From positions 775,001 to 839,000 of the forward strand of contig JACEVL010000481.1 in assembly GCA_020284085.1 (NCBI GenBank): a DNA stretch of 64,000 nt. The letters are read 5' to 3'. Below the pieces are notes generated by a model that saw nothing but the letters and a program-made list of their open reading frames with translations, was not told the DNA's origin and made no database searches. Below, piece after piece: positions 46,746-59,084 of the stretch (positions are counted from its first letter, which is position 1; each line of letters begins with the position of its first letter). The translations under genes and the position numbers were made by a program. Origin of the DNA: Aporrectodea caliginosa. Lineage: Eukaryota; Annelida; Clitellata; Crassiclitellata; Lumbricidae.

Positions 46746-47165
46746 TATAGAGAGAAAGTGGACACAGCATGCAGGAGAGAGACAGAAACACTAATGTGCG
46801 GTCTTATATAGTCCAGCTTATGATCAACGCCCGCAATGAAAAAACTCCGCCACTGCTCGTACTCTGGCAGTGCCAGTCCCAATCCTGGATAAAGGAGGAG
46901 GGCGACGCTAATGATCTTTGTTATCACACAGTGTCGTTAAACCGAAACTACCCCATACTACGTCCGCAGTGCAAGCGTTGAGACTTTGTGAGCCTTCATG
47001 AGCTCTATATGACTGACCATGACTTTAGGCTTCCAGTCCAGATAGACTAGTATTCTCAGACATCCTCGTGCTTAGTCATGAGCAGGCAAAGGCTGGTCGT
47101 CTGAAGCAGACAAAAACTGCGAATGTATTATGAACACCGACAGAAATAATAATTAAATACATATT

Positions 47166-47202
<37 letters not shown>

Positions 47203-47288
47203 ATGGAAAATCGGGTTAAACAGAAAATGACCAAAAGAGAGATTATATAGCCTCTTCTATAATACATGATTGTATTGTATTGAATTTT

Positions 47289-47745
47289 CACATAGGTATT
47301 GCGAATATATGGACATCATGTCCTGCTGCAGATGAGTTCTAATAACGTTATATTGACTGTTGCTACGGTATTAGATAACTTATATCCGTATGTATCATAT
47401 TCATATGCACAACATATATACATCTGCAAAACATATATGTATATATATTCAGGTATGATTCTATGGTTATATGTAGCCTACATACTGTAGATAGAACCAT
47501 ATATATTGCCCCCTTTAACGGTATTGTATTGAATTTTAAGCATGAAATTATTGCAAGATCTTGTATACTGAATGTCCCAAGTAAAGTAAAATTATGTCCG
47601 ATAAAATTCCCCAAAAGATTACATTAAAAATAATAAAATACAGGTATTGCGAATATATGACCCCGACATCATGTGCAATCACTGCTGCAGACGAGTTCTA
47701 ATAACATTATATTGACTGGTGCTACGGTATTAGATATATCCTTAA
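47289..47745 (+). repeat. Direct repeat pair, about 100 bp each
   Basis: 47289-47390 and 47638-47745 share AGGTATTGCGAATATATG, CTGCTGCAGAYGAGTTCTAA, TAACRTTATATTGACTGKTG and CTACGGTATTAGATA. The spacer of about 250 bp again contains TATTGTATTGAATTTT, also found just before the first copy. Confidence 0.85.
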
Positions 47746-48420
47746 GATATATCATAGTCTACCTTGTGAGATTGCCCATATAATATGATATGTTAAAGCC
47801 CCATTTATGTGCACAACAGGGTATATGTATATTTTTATATTGGCATGGTATGATACACAATTGGCGGCTTCTTATGGTATATATACACTGACGATTACAT
47901 ACAACTAGATACAAACCATATACTGCATACTTATAAATGACTATACGTGTATCATTGTTACAATCTCTGTCACTGTGTCTCTGTGTCTCTGTCTGCATGT
48001 CTGTCTGATTTCCATAATATTATATATATATATACATTTATATTGATCATCCACGTATATATATAGTTATTGCAAGCGCAGAAGAAATAGACTGCAGTAT
48101 GGACCTTTTTGCAGTCATGTTTTATGGGCTTCAGTTGCAATGGAGCTAAACCGAAAATCAATAACAAAACGACTGCATTATAGTTTGTCAATTGTCATAT
48201 CACATGCATACATTTTTACACTTGAACATAAAATATGTTATTATTTTATATATTATGTTCTGTTGTGCACGTGTGAAAATGTATCATATCCATATGACAG
48301 ACCTGTGTCAATTTATTATGTTCTGAGACTGTGAGACTGTAATTGATCCCTCGGTTTATATAGCTCCGTTAGACTGAAAACCCATGGATAGAACATGACT
48401 GCATGATTTATGACGCAATA

Positions 48421-48995
<575 letters not shown>

Positions 48996-49689
48996 TTTCT
49001 TTTAGATGCTTCCAAGGCATTGTCCTTCGAGCGTTGTGTGTGTGTCTGAAACCGTAGAGGGAAACGAGACTACGTGACTCGAAGTGCATAATACTTTATC
49101 AGAACTATGCAACGATGTCCATGACGTGACGTGAAGATGTGCGTGACAGCAGATATCCTAGGCTCTCATGTACAAAATGGTATGTAAATATATTTATGTA
49201 TTTATGCTTATATATAGATCTTTATTCAACTGTGCAACTATATGTATTCATGTTATATATAAATATATTATTTACGGTATTATATTATATTTACGTAGCC
49301 CATTGTGTATGTATAGAGTGATATTAGCAGTTCATTATGTTGGAACTGCCTCTGCCTGTCTGTCTTTCTCCCTGTACCTCCCTCTCCCAGAGGGTATTAA
49401 TCAATCAGTCATTATAAATATTTACACAGTCTTATATTCATTCGAAATAATTTAGTTTTTTCGCCCATTTTTTATACAAATTCTATCCAGTATTGTTCAT
49501 GAAAATGTACAGCAATCGTTCTTCGTTTATTCCGAGATCTCTTTTTAACAACGTGAACGAATCCGCTGCCGAGACAAAGCCACAAAATAAGCCACCTGAA
49601 GATGCAGACATTTCCTACTTTTTGTTGCTTGTTACAATAATCAATATCCGGTTGACAATTCCACGTCAGATGACACATGGGACTAGACA

Positions 49690-50680
49690 GATCTGAAAAA
49701 AAACATACCAGACCAAATAAGACCAGACCAGATCAGACCTTGGAAGATCAGATTAGGTCAAACCAAACTAGACCAGACCACACAAGGTCTGAAGACAAGA
49801 TCGGAGCAGCAATCTTACAAGAACAGACTAGACCAACAGATGGTTTAACAATTATTGACCTGACCAGACCAATCCAATTTGGATATTCAAACCAGATCAT
49901 ACCAGACCAGACCAATCCGAACCGGATCATACCAGACCAGACCAATTCAAACCAGATCATACCAGACCAGACCAATTCAAACCAGATCATACCAGACCAG
50001 ACCAATTCAAACCAGATCATACCAGACCAGACCAATTCAAACCAGATCATACCAGACCAGACCAATTCAAACCAGATCATACCAGACCAGACCAATTCAA
50101 ACCAGATCATACCAGACCAGACCAATTCAAACCAGATCATACCAGACCAGACCAATTCAAACCAGATCATACCAGACCAGACCAATTCAAACCAGATTAT
50201 ACCAGACCAGAGCAGACCAATCTAAACCAGACCACATCGTACCAGAGCGGACTCATCCAGTTGAACCGATATTGAACATGTTAGAGCAGATTTGAGAAGA
50301 TTAGACCAGGTCAAACCAGACCAGATGATTCGGTTATTGATCCAACCAGACCAGACCAGACTAAACGAGAATAGCTCAGACCACGAAAGACCAGACCAGA
50401 CCAAACCAAACCAGTCCATGCAGGCTAGTTCAAAATAAGCCAGAACCCACACAAGACCAAACCAAATCAGACCAGACCAAACTAGACAGACCACTCCGGT
50501 CCAAGACCAGACCAGACTAAACCAGAATAGCTCAGACCACGAAAAACCACGCCAGATCAAACCATGCCAGAGCCGTCCAGACTAGTTCATACGCAAATAG
50601 ACCAGACAAGACCAGACCAAACTAGACAAATCAGTCCAGACTAGACAGACCAGACTATACAGATAAGACCAGACTATCAA
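49690..50680. repeat. ACCAG repeat region with a homogeneous 30-bp minisatellite
   Basis: The outer parts are degenerate ACCAG/ACCAAA pentamers. Positions 49941-50210 hold nine copies of a 30-bp unit, ACCAATTCAAACCAGATCAT then ACCAGACCAG, almost without differences. ORFs in several frames with 10-residue periods follow from this. Confidence 0.95.
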
Positions 50681-50754
50681 TTACTAAATGAAGCACTATT
50701 GCGTCATCATGCTGCTCACTGTGCACCGTAAGTTAAGACTTCTGAAAAATTAAT

Positions 50755-50990
50755 TCGTTCCCTGGCGGTCAGGCATGGAGAGGCGGCGGTGGCCACGCAG
50801 TCGACGGCAGCCTTGACTCTCTGCCGACGCGGCCCCAGCGCAGCCGCCGATGCTGGCGCCGTCGGTCAGCCGTGAGGAAGACCCCGACCGGTAATTAATC
50901 GGTGATATAACAATAATAACATCCTTCGTCTGTGCGACATTAACGTCGCGTGAAAATGACAACTGATGACGACCCCAGCGTTCGCTGTAG
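50755..50990. other. CpG-rich block, no product identified
   Basis: About 230 bp with many CpG (GCGGCGGTGG, GACGCGGCCCCAGCGCAGCC). Short frames exist on both strands but no domain. It could be a promoter-type island or a short first exon (a GT follows GACCG near 50889); undecided. Confidence 0.35.
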
Positions 50991-51274
50991 CCTCGTTATC
51001 GCCGGTCATGAATTATTCATCAGGCGACGTTATATAAATATTCATCAGACGTCGTAAAACTTTCATCAACAGTAACTGCCGTCTTTCGTGGACGGTATAG
51101 GACTGCGTTGGATTCTAAGTAACGTCCATACAGTTGGATTATGATGGTCGCTGGGTTTTGTAAAGGACTTTGAATGAAGAGTCCAAGGTTCGAGTTTTTA
51201 TGTGACTATTAATAGAGGCGGATCAAGAAATGAACGAATGAATTAACGAAGATGACGGATTGATTTATTAACTG

Positions 51275-51405
51275 ATAGATGGATGGACGAACGGACGGGC
51301 GGACGAACGAAGGGAAGGACGGGTGGATGGATGAATGGATGGACGGACGGACGGACGGACCGACGGAAGGACGGGTGGAAGGACAGGCGGATGGATGGAT
51401 GGAAA
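51275..51405. repeat. (GGAC/GGAT)n tetranucleotide repeat
   Basis: GGACGGACGGAC and GGATGGATGG units. Confidence 0.9.
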
Positions 51406-51756
51406 TGATCTAATCTCTTCTCATATTTCATTTCTTCTTATCTATCTTGTCTCGAACGGCGATTCTATATGTATACGGTCTCTGCACTGTCCAAAAAACA
51501 GACTTAAGCTTCTTCGAGCCTGTTGCTTGCGTTGCGGAAGTAGAGGACCACCGGATATTCCTGTTGACCGCAATGGACAAAACCCTGAGGGACTGGAGAC
51601 GAAGCTGTCAGCTACTTGAACTGCAGTCGTCGAGTAGGATCTAGAAAATATAAATTTTGGCTTTCATACAGCATCGAGGAAAGACAGTACACTAGTACAG
51701 CATGACGTCGCGTCGCATCGTCGACACGGCAATGCTTAGCTGAATCCGCCACAAGA

Positions 51757-51787
51757 GACCGAGAGACAGAGACAGAGACAGACAGAC

Positions 51788-51826
<39 letters not shown>

Positions 51827-51879
51827 GACAGAGAGACAGAGAGAGAAAGAGACAGACAGATAAACAGACAAACAGAGAC

Positions 51880-51910
<31 letters not shown>

Positions 51911-52102
51911 GAGACAGACAGATAAACAGAACAAACAGAGACAGACAGAGACAGACAGAGACAGACAGAGACAGACAGACAGAGAGACAGAAAGAGACAG
52001 ACAGAGACAAGACAGACAGAGACAGACAGACAGACAGAAAGAGACAGAGAGACAGAGAGACAGACAGAGAGATTTAGAGACAGAGAGAAAGAGAGAGCGA
52101 TT
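51757..52102. repeat. (GACA)n and (GA)n repeat region
   Basis: GAGACAGA and GACAGACAGA units. A segment of about 75 bp (AGAGAAAGAGACAGACAGAT, AAACAGA) is duplicated. ORFs of 80-146 codons here are artefacts. Confidence 0.93.
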
Positions 52103-53006
52103 ATATTGTTTTGTCCTATCCCCAACTCTTTTATATTGTGGGCAAATTGGCTACTTTGTTGACGTGGAATTCCCACACAGACTTAAATCAGCTTATGTAT
52201 TTTTGGCCTATATATGCACTATATGCAGCCTGTAATACAGTAGATATTTTCACTTTAATGGACTTTCAGGGTTGGTCTAAATAGAAAGTAAGCGAAATGA
52301 ATTCCATGTAGGCCTATATATGTTAAACTTCTTTTATTTATACATATATACGAATAAATACATGTACCTTCGTGAGGTACTTGAAACGCCTATATTAATT
52401 GTCTTGACATACCAACATACATATATACATACATACATAGCTTGCATACATACACATTTGCATATATAAGTTTACATAAATATATATTCCTAAAGTAGGC
52501 GTGCATATAATATTCTGGGCGGAATCCATCTATATGCCGAGGTCGATAAAATGGTGGCGACATGGATTTCCTGAAAGAAAGCGACTCGCTGCCGCCGCCG
52601 GCGTATAGGAATACAAAGGAAGTGGAGAACGAGGAAAAAGCACGATCCGCGGAAGGAATTGAACGATGGATCGAAGGATGGATCGACGGAAAGCAAAGTG
52701 GACGACAGCAACGAAAGAAGAAGAAGACGATGACGACGTCGTCGTCACGGCGCCATCTTAGATTCAGAGGAATGGTCGTCGTTTATATAGCACATGCATC
52801 GACTGAAACCGTGCTTATATATAAGACGCTTTCGTCTTTATTTGCCTCAACCAGTTCTGTTGACAATAAATTCAATTATCTAGTTTTCTCTGATTGGTTC
52901 ACGATGTGTGTATCCAGAAACATAAATTATATACGTATGCAAGCATGTAAATACGTCTTTGTGTGTATATATAATTATATAGGCTATATATATATATGCG
53001 TGTAAG

Positions 53007-53137
53007 CAGAGGCGAAAATCTGTGCATAACTTTGGGGGACAGATTTTTCGGGGCCGGATTTTTGCTTTTGGGGGAGATAGGCCTCAGTGAAAACTTGGGG
53101 TCTGTCCCCTCTGCCTCCCCCGCGATTTACGCCACTG
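53007..53137. mobile_element. hAT-type MITE, GGCGTA-tip group
   Basis: 131 bp between perfect 8-bp duplications CGTGTAAG (52999-53006 and 53138-53145). Tips are CAGAGGCGAAAATC and CAGTGGCGTAAATC (12 of 14). The interior is G-rich (TTGGGGGACAGA, GGTCTGTCCCCTCTGCC). No coding capacity. Confidence 0.88.
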
Positions 53138-53304
53138 CGTGTAAGTAGGCCTACATATGTAGGCCTACTGGTATATATGTGCACCTACATGTAGGCCTAC
53201 TACTGATTTAGGTTAACAAAGAAATATTTAACACTTGTCTATATGCATGTATTTTGTATAGTATATAGATGCCGTGGAAAATAAATGATCTATCTTTGTA
53301 TGTC

Positions 53305-53367
53305 CGTCCGTCCGTCCGTCCGTCCATCTGTCTCTTGTCTATCTGTCTATCTGTCTGTCTGTCTGTT
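53305..53367. repeat. (GTCC)n and (CTGT)n repeat
   Basis: GTCCGTCCGTCC followed by CTGTCTATCTGTCTGT. Confidence 0.9.
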
Positions 53368-53841
53368 TCACAATATATTGCGAATGCTGAGCCTACTTTG
53401 TATTCAAAGCAAGACGCAACTCATCAGTATTCAAATCCTGCCGAATCCCTTTTCCTCTCGACAAGCTGAAAATTGGAACTCCCAGAGGAGGCAACGACTC
53501 GTAACCCCCTCGCCGCTGAGCCTCGTATACATGCTCAAAGAGCAACGCGGTTTAATTCGCCGCAATAGAGCAAAGGCGCTCTCTGGCAACATTCGCTTCA
53601 TCCATAAATATTGTATAAATCATCCATAAACATTGTTTAAATTCAGTATCTGGACAAGTGACAATGGACTCGACGGGTCCGCAGTATATAATTGCCGAGC
53701 GATTGATTCATTAAAAAAAATGTCTGAAATTTATTTCTTTAACGTGCATTTTGACCAGAGAAAAGAATAAAACGTATGCACGATATAATTAAACCTTAGA
53801 CCGATTGTATGAACCTGTTTAGTATGTAGCATAACATCATA

Positions 53842-54100
53842 TAGCGCATTGGATAACACACTGGCATAGAGAGCGAGAGGTACCGAGTTCGAGTCCCGTA
53901 GGGCGGACATGCTTTGTAGGCTGCTATTAGCGCCGTGTATTGCAGGCTGTCTGTTCTGTTAGTAGTTAAGATTTATGTCTTCTGCCATTTAATTGTGTTC
54001 TTGTGAATAATTGTTTAATTGTCAAAATGTAAATGTACAGCGCAGTGCGTTTGTCAGACGCTTGATTAAAGAAAATATATGATTATTATTATTATTATTA
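53842..54100 (+). mobile_element. tRNA-derived SINE, family B, second full copy
   Basis: A-box-like TAGCGCATTGG (53842-53852) and B box AGTTCGAGTCC (53886-53896), then the body with GTATTGCAGGCTGTCTGTTC, AGATTTATGTCTTCTGCC, TGTTCTTGTGAATAATTG and CAGCGCAGTGCGTTTGTCAG, and a tail TTAAAGAAAATATATG(ATT)n. It aligns with 37510-37775. Confidence 0.83.
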
Positions 54101-55645
54101 TATCAGAGCACTATAATATGCATGGATAAACAGTGAACTGTGCATGTGTACATTCGTGTGTTATTGTTAGCCGATGTGCAGCTATAGGTCCTAATTGGAT
54201 GCATAGCTGCTATCCGCGTCTGTTGGGAGAGTTGCATGCAGCATTTGCGAACATTGTTCATCCTATTTAGTTCAATGCATGGTGAGAGGAACTATACAGT
54301 TTGGCGATATGTCAATGCTATGGTGGCTGCTATCCTTAATTTGCTACAACAAATCAGTTGTTTTATTGCGCTGAACTAGGAGTAACTTCAGATGATGGCA
54401 TGGCCTCTGACCCAATAGCTCTCGCTGACAGGCGGTTGCTCAGAATTGCTGATGTCAATCACACCATTTTTGATCTTTACAACATAGCAATTAGTGCCAC
54501 TCAGCAGCAAGGATATGAGCTCTTTAAGCTGAAGATGCCTTCAAAACTCGCCAACTATTTACTGCGAATACGATGTCGTATTCACTAGGACTAGGTTATG
54601 TAAGTTCACTGTAGTTTACATCTTCTAAAACTGTGGCATCTCTATGATCAAGATCCTTATTGATCTCATTTGATGCCTGTGGGTCTGGACTGACAAAATC
54701 CTCTTTGGAGTGGTAACATCTTGTGATGCAAACCATTGACCTTACCATGGCACCACTGATTTAGAAGGTGCACGACATTAGCATCCATGGACGATGGTCA
54801 ACTGAAATGCTGCTGTGCTTCAACGTTGAATCAGCTGAATGAGGTTTTATTCAGCATCCTTGATACATCAGATATCAGCAGTCATGTCTACAGAAAAACC
54901 AGAGTGCTTGAGGAGAGATGAAACACGAAATTTTTGGTTTCCTTTAACAACCACTTATAATTATCGTCGAGGTGTAATAGTTGGTCCCAGATACGTGGCG
55001 AAACTAACCGAAGCGGGATTCGATGGCATCAGAATGCAGGCGACCAAGAGAAAGCTTATGAACTCCAAGATGGTAGGCCCTACAGTAGAATATAGTAGAT
55101 GGAAGTGTATTTTGCTAAAGAACATAGGTCGTAGTGTCAAGTATATACATGCTTCACGAGTTACCCTCAGATTCTCCGAATCTTCCCAGTTTTACAGGAA
55201 GCTGCCAAACTCTCCGAGAATTCCCTTGACCGTGCACCCCAGTTCAATTACTTGAAACCAGCCATTAGATTAACTAACTTTGACAATCAGTGAATTGAAC
55301 TTCTGACCAGATCAACATGTTGTGATGATAAAACAACTTGTTCATATAATATGGGCCTAATAATTGCTACGAAAGTCAGATCAAACAGTTTTGCCGCCGG
55401 TAATTTTAAGGTTAAGTACATCGTCAGCTATTCTAACAACTGCTGAATATAATGTGCGTCAACACAATAGGCTATGACTTCAATAGCCCCGAAAGTATTT
55501 AAGAGCTCAATGGATCTTACAGTCTCAGAAGTTTGGGCAGGGCTAAGTTTCGTGTACATACCTACCACTTAATCCCTTGCGGAATATAGTGGCGCTATAG
55601 CATTTCTTCTGTGAGCTTTTCTTTGTAGAATTCCCAAAAAACATT
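54101..55645. other. No gene recognised
   Basis: Two + strand frames (54358-54588, 76 codons; 54839-55255, 138 codons) have a less repetitive composition than most here but no domain I can name and no clear splice junction linking them. Confidence 0.35.
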
Positions 55646-55651
55646 CACGGT

Positions 55652-55688
55652 AGGTTTTACCAGATAATATCCGATAAAACCTACCTTG
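55652..55688. repeat. Short hairpin
   Basis: GGTAGGTTTTACC and GATAAAACCTACC are near-perfect reverse complements around an 11-bp loop. Confidence 0.75.
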
Positions 55689-56043
55689 AATATATTTTAG
55701 AAATCTGCATTAAATTAATTCTAACTTAGACGACGTTAGATGTACAACTGTACATCAGAGTTCCATATTATTATATGGAACACTGCTTTACACCTAGCGT
55801 TGCAGCGTTACAGTTGCAGCACTCGGCAATGTACGGTAATGTAATGTTATTTGGACCCATTCCTATGAAATGATGCTTAATGCAAAAAGACGTCTACGGT
55901 CTGCCTCGTGTTCCGATTCGTTCAGTGATTATTAGAATGCTATCATCTCAGAAGTTTTGCAGCGCCATGTCAAGCGAAAAGTCTCAGCAAATAAAAGACA
56001 TACAGACTAAGTTGTTTAATAACTTTCTATGAGTTCTTAATTA

Positions 56044-56145
56044 CTTTCTAGTAGGGGTGGGCAACGATTAAAAATTGTAATCGAAATTAATCGCACGATT
56101 AACATTTTTAATAACGCGATTAATTTTTAACGCATGTCACAATAG
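56044..56145 (+). mobile_element. Possible hAT-type element end
   Basis: TAGGGGTGGGCAACGATTAA followed by ATTAATCGCACGATTAAC and ACGCGATTAATTTTTAACGC resembles ends of hAT-type MITEs with ATTAATCG palindromes. The opposite end and duplication were not found. Confidence 0.4.
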
Positions 56146-56664
56146 ATAACAAGTACAACAGTTACCAGTTAACAGTTACCGAATCAGTGCCGGCGCCAGG
56201 ACGTGGCATCAAAGAGGTTATCTGGTACAACTCAACTTCCCAGCGTCAAAGTTAATCGATCCACTTCTGACAGCTGCACTTGTGCTAAGTCTGTTGACAA
56301 GCAGTTCGCAAATTACAATGCCAGTCTTCATTAGACAATGATTGACGTCGCCACAATGCTTTGGTGCTGCTTAGCATAACAACGGACACGATTCTGGCAA
56401 TGCAGGAAAATGTCTACGGCCAACAACAACCAGTAATTAATATGGATTCATAGGAATGCCTGTCTGAATGTAGACTTCAGGGACTCTGATGTATCGGACA
56501 ATCTGTGTGCATAAACACATCTGGTCAGTGTTCCTTAATAACAGACCGTTCTATGGCGTTGTCGTCTGACAAGTTGCAGACGCACGAGTAGGCTATATTC
56601 GGTATTTTCCGATTTTCGGTTCCTCCAGTCGTGGTTCATCGGAATGAATTTCTCCTTCCAATTA

Positions 56665-56992
56665 TTATTGTTTCTTCCAGATTTATCACTGCAGTTGCTC
56701 CTTGTTCCAGATTCCCATTTCGATTCCCCGTCGCCTCCCACGCTGCGCAGAAAAAGGAGTTCTTCTGGTTCCTTTTGCTCGTACCGCAACTATGCAGAAC
56801 CGAGCTTTTTCTGTGGTAGGCCCAATGATCTGGAATGGTCTTCCTCTAGAGATGCGTCTACACCCTGGGAGTCTGCCTTTCCTCACTAGACTTAAAACGG
56901 TTCTTTTTGAGCGCGTTGGAGTCGGGAGCGCCTCTGAGTAGTTTCCTTGAAGGGGCGCTATATAAATTCCGAATGAATGAATTAATGAATTG
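56665..56992 (+). mobile_element. LINE 3' end fragment, group A
   Basis: The + strand reads RTATMQNRAFSVVGPMIWNG then LPLEMRLHPGSLPFLTRLKT and VLFERVGVGSASE. This is followed by GAGTCGGGAGCGCCTCTGAG, CCTTGAAGGGGCGCTATATA and (GAAT)n. It shows the clearest version of the 3' motif shared with SINE A. Confidence 0.82.
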
Positions 56993-57304
56993 CAGTTTTC
57001 ACTTAGATGCTCTCTATGTAATAGCATGTACACGTAAAGAGAACCGGTCTAAAAGTGTAGGATTGACACTTTAACAACGAGCTATTTATTAGCGATAATT
57101 AGGCCTAATATTAATTCATAGAATTTTTCACTCAGCTCCTCCATCAGTCACCAAATATGTACACATTATTTGTATCCCGCTCTTCCACGTGGCATCAAAT
57201 ACGAACGTGAGTATTCAGTTCTGAGTCCAGTTATTATGACACCAGTCTCAACTGTATGAGTCCAACCACCTTAAAGTGAGTCTCCATTTGCGAATAAAAC
57301 GTGG

Positions 57305-57310
57305 TTTATT
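57305..57310 (-). terminator. Candidate poly(A) signal of the two-pass membrane protein gene
   Basis: AATAAA on the - strand, about 570 nt after the stop codon. It is a plain hexamer match only, with no transcript evidence. Confidence 0.25.
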
Positions 57311-57534
57311 GTTTAGAACTGAGCAAATTGTTCACAGGCGAGACTGCAGCGACGAGCAATGATTCAGGTTTGATTAAGATGTTAGCAAGTGATTCATTTT
57401 GATTAAGATGTCAGCTAAAGGAGTATGGGCCTAAGTGAGAGATTCCAAGATTGAGTTATTCAGGCATTAAAAATGGCCAGTAGTCCATCAAGTGATTCGA
57501 ATTGGAACAGACTCAAGTCTGGAGTGTTAAGTTG

Positions 57535-57625
57535 CGTAATGTAATGTAATGTAAATCTTCGAAAATTTCTCAGCGCCAACAAAAGCCACGTCAGGGAGAC
57601 CAGCTTATACACCGGCACTATATCA
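57535..57625 (-). mobile_element. LINE 3' tail fragment, probably group C
   Basis: (GTAAT)n, AAATCTTCGAAAATTTCTCA, GCGCCAACAAAAGCCACG and CCAGCTTATACACCGGC follow the order of group C with a divergent tail. Confidence 0.4.
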
Positions 57626-57881
57626 AATCAAGTCCGCAATAGTCAAAACTCCTGCGTTGAGTGATATAGATTCAAGTAAAGCCCTAATCGACTTAAGTCA
57701 GTTGCCTTCGAGTATAACCAATAACAGTTGAATAGAGAATTAAGCGATACAAAATAATGCGAATTCGCTTGACGAGTTGAGCGACTAGGACGCGAGTTTC
57801 AGCACGACGACAGAGCATTTCAAACACGAGTTTAAGCTGATGAGTCGAGAAATAATTCAAGCGTGAGTTTCAGACGGCGAG

Positions 57882-59084
57882 TCAGACGCGAACCGTGACC
57901 GTTTCGACGCAGGCTCCCTTCTTAATGAGTCTGGCCAGCTGCGACTGATCGACCATCTTGATCTCGACCGGATCTCCTCCGTCACCGACGCGGTCCTGCG
58001 TGCTGGCCAAGTACCAGCAGATCCCGATGAGAACGAGCAGCGATCCAATCCCCATCACGGTCGACCCGACGATCGTCCACGTCTCTCCTCGGGCCAGAAC
58101 GTAGGCGGCGATGAAAGCACAAGTCCCCGACAACATGAAGACTCCGGCTACAGCCAGTTTGACGACGGACGTCTTACCGGAAGTGCGTTTCACGCCGCTT
58201 TCTGGGTCCGTGATCAGCGCAGCAGAGCCACCTTCAGAGGCTCTTGACTGTCGGCCTGGCTCGTACGGATCCGGAATGTCGGCGCACGAGTCGTTGTCTG
58301 CGGAGACGCGACTGGTCTTTCTTCCGCCACCCTGGAAGATCCGGAGCATCGGAGACGCGGGAACGGTGGGAGTGGCAGCGTCCGACGAGAAGGACGACAG
58401 ACGCAGCTTGTGGGCGTGACCTTGACCGTGTGAGTGACCTTGACCGTGGGTGCGTTTCGGCGAATTGTTATGACTGCCGGATGAGATGCTGGCCGTGGCG
58501 GATGGCGATCTCTTCGGCTCCCTCCAGACCCCAGCTGCGCCTCCGACGGAATCCGTTCCTACGGACCGGTGAGACCCTGGGGTGCCCGGTCGCTGCCCGG
58601 AACTCTCGCGCCGAGAATTGTTGAGGAGGACGGCCATTTCGAGGTCATCCAGCTTCTCCTCGTCGTCCTTCGTGACGATGTAGAAGGTCGCCTTTTCGAG
58701 ACATCTGGACGACCGTCGCTTGGAGTACTCTGCCCTGGCGGCCAGGGCCAGGCGGGCGGCCTCCATCGTGGCCGGTGACAGACGCCTCGTGTGTCCCGTC
58801 AGGGGACTTGCTGGGACGGACAGCTGCTGCTGCGGGGAAGCGGTTCCCTTCGATGGACGACCGCTCGACCGCCGCTCTGACCGTCGCGTCGACGTCGTTC
58901 GCCGAGAGCGGGACTTGGGCGAGGCGCCGGACATCCGACCGGGAGTCACGGAACACGACTGGGCCCGAGGTCGCACGGCCGACTGTCCTCCACCGCCGCC
59001 CGATGGAAACAGCTGACCCGCTTCGGGAATCATCGGAGAAATTCGGCTGCTTCCGACTCGACTCTCGTTCGGTGATTGCGGCAT
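57882..59084 (-). CDS. Uncharacterised two-pass membrane protein, 400 residues
   Basis: The frame is uninterrupted and GC-rich. ATG 59084 has an in-frame TAG four codons upstream (59096-59094), which favours this start unless a splice site intervenes. Residues 1-105 are Ser/Arg/Pro-rich and probably disordered. Residues 106-155 look structured (TMEAARLALAARAEYSKRR, CLEKATFYIVTKDDEEK LDDLEMAVLL). Residues 160-300 are again Ser-rich with a GQGHSHGQGHAH motif at 214-225. Transmembrane helices lie at about 307-331 and 337-361, joined by a very short loop (RGETW). The 39-residue tail ends V-T-V-R-V, compatible with a class II PDZ ligand. Helices and short loop recall the PIRT/TMEM100 layout, but that is topology only, and no family assignment is made. 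The many RRxS and SP sites suggest phosphorylation. It may be a single coding exon. Confidence 0.85.
   Translation of the reverse strand: MPQSPNESRVGSSRISPMIPEAGQLFPSGGGGGQSAVRPRAQSCSVTPGRMSGASPKSRSRRTTSTRRSERRSSGRPSKGTASPQQQLSVPASPLTGHTRRLSPATMEAARLALAARAEYSKRRSSRCLEKATFYIVTKDDEEKLDDLEMAVLLNNSRRESSGQRPGTPGSHRSVGTDSVGGAAGVWREPKRSPSATASISSGSHNNSPKRTHGQGHSHGQGHAHKLRLSSFSSDAATPTVPASPMLRIFQGGGRKTSRVSADNDSCADIPDPYEPGRQSRASEGGSAALITDPESGVKRTSGKTSVVKLAVAGVFMLSGTCAFIAAYVLARGETWTIVGSTVMGIGSLLVLIGICWYLASTQDRVGDGGDPVEIKMVDQSQLARLIKKGACVETVTVRV

Noticed and set aside
49677..50225. 182-codon frame with 10-residue periods
   Set aside because: Translation of a 30-bp minisatellite; similar periodic frames exist in other phases and on the other strand.
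54358..55255. Two neighbouring + strand frames as a split gene
   Set aside because: No domain; no convincing donor-acceptor pair linking them in frame.
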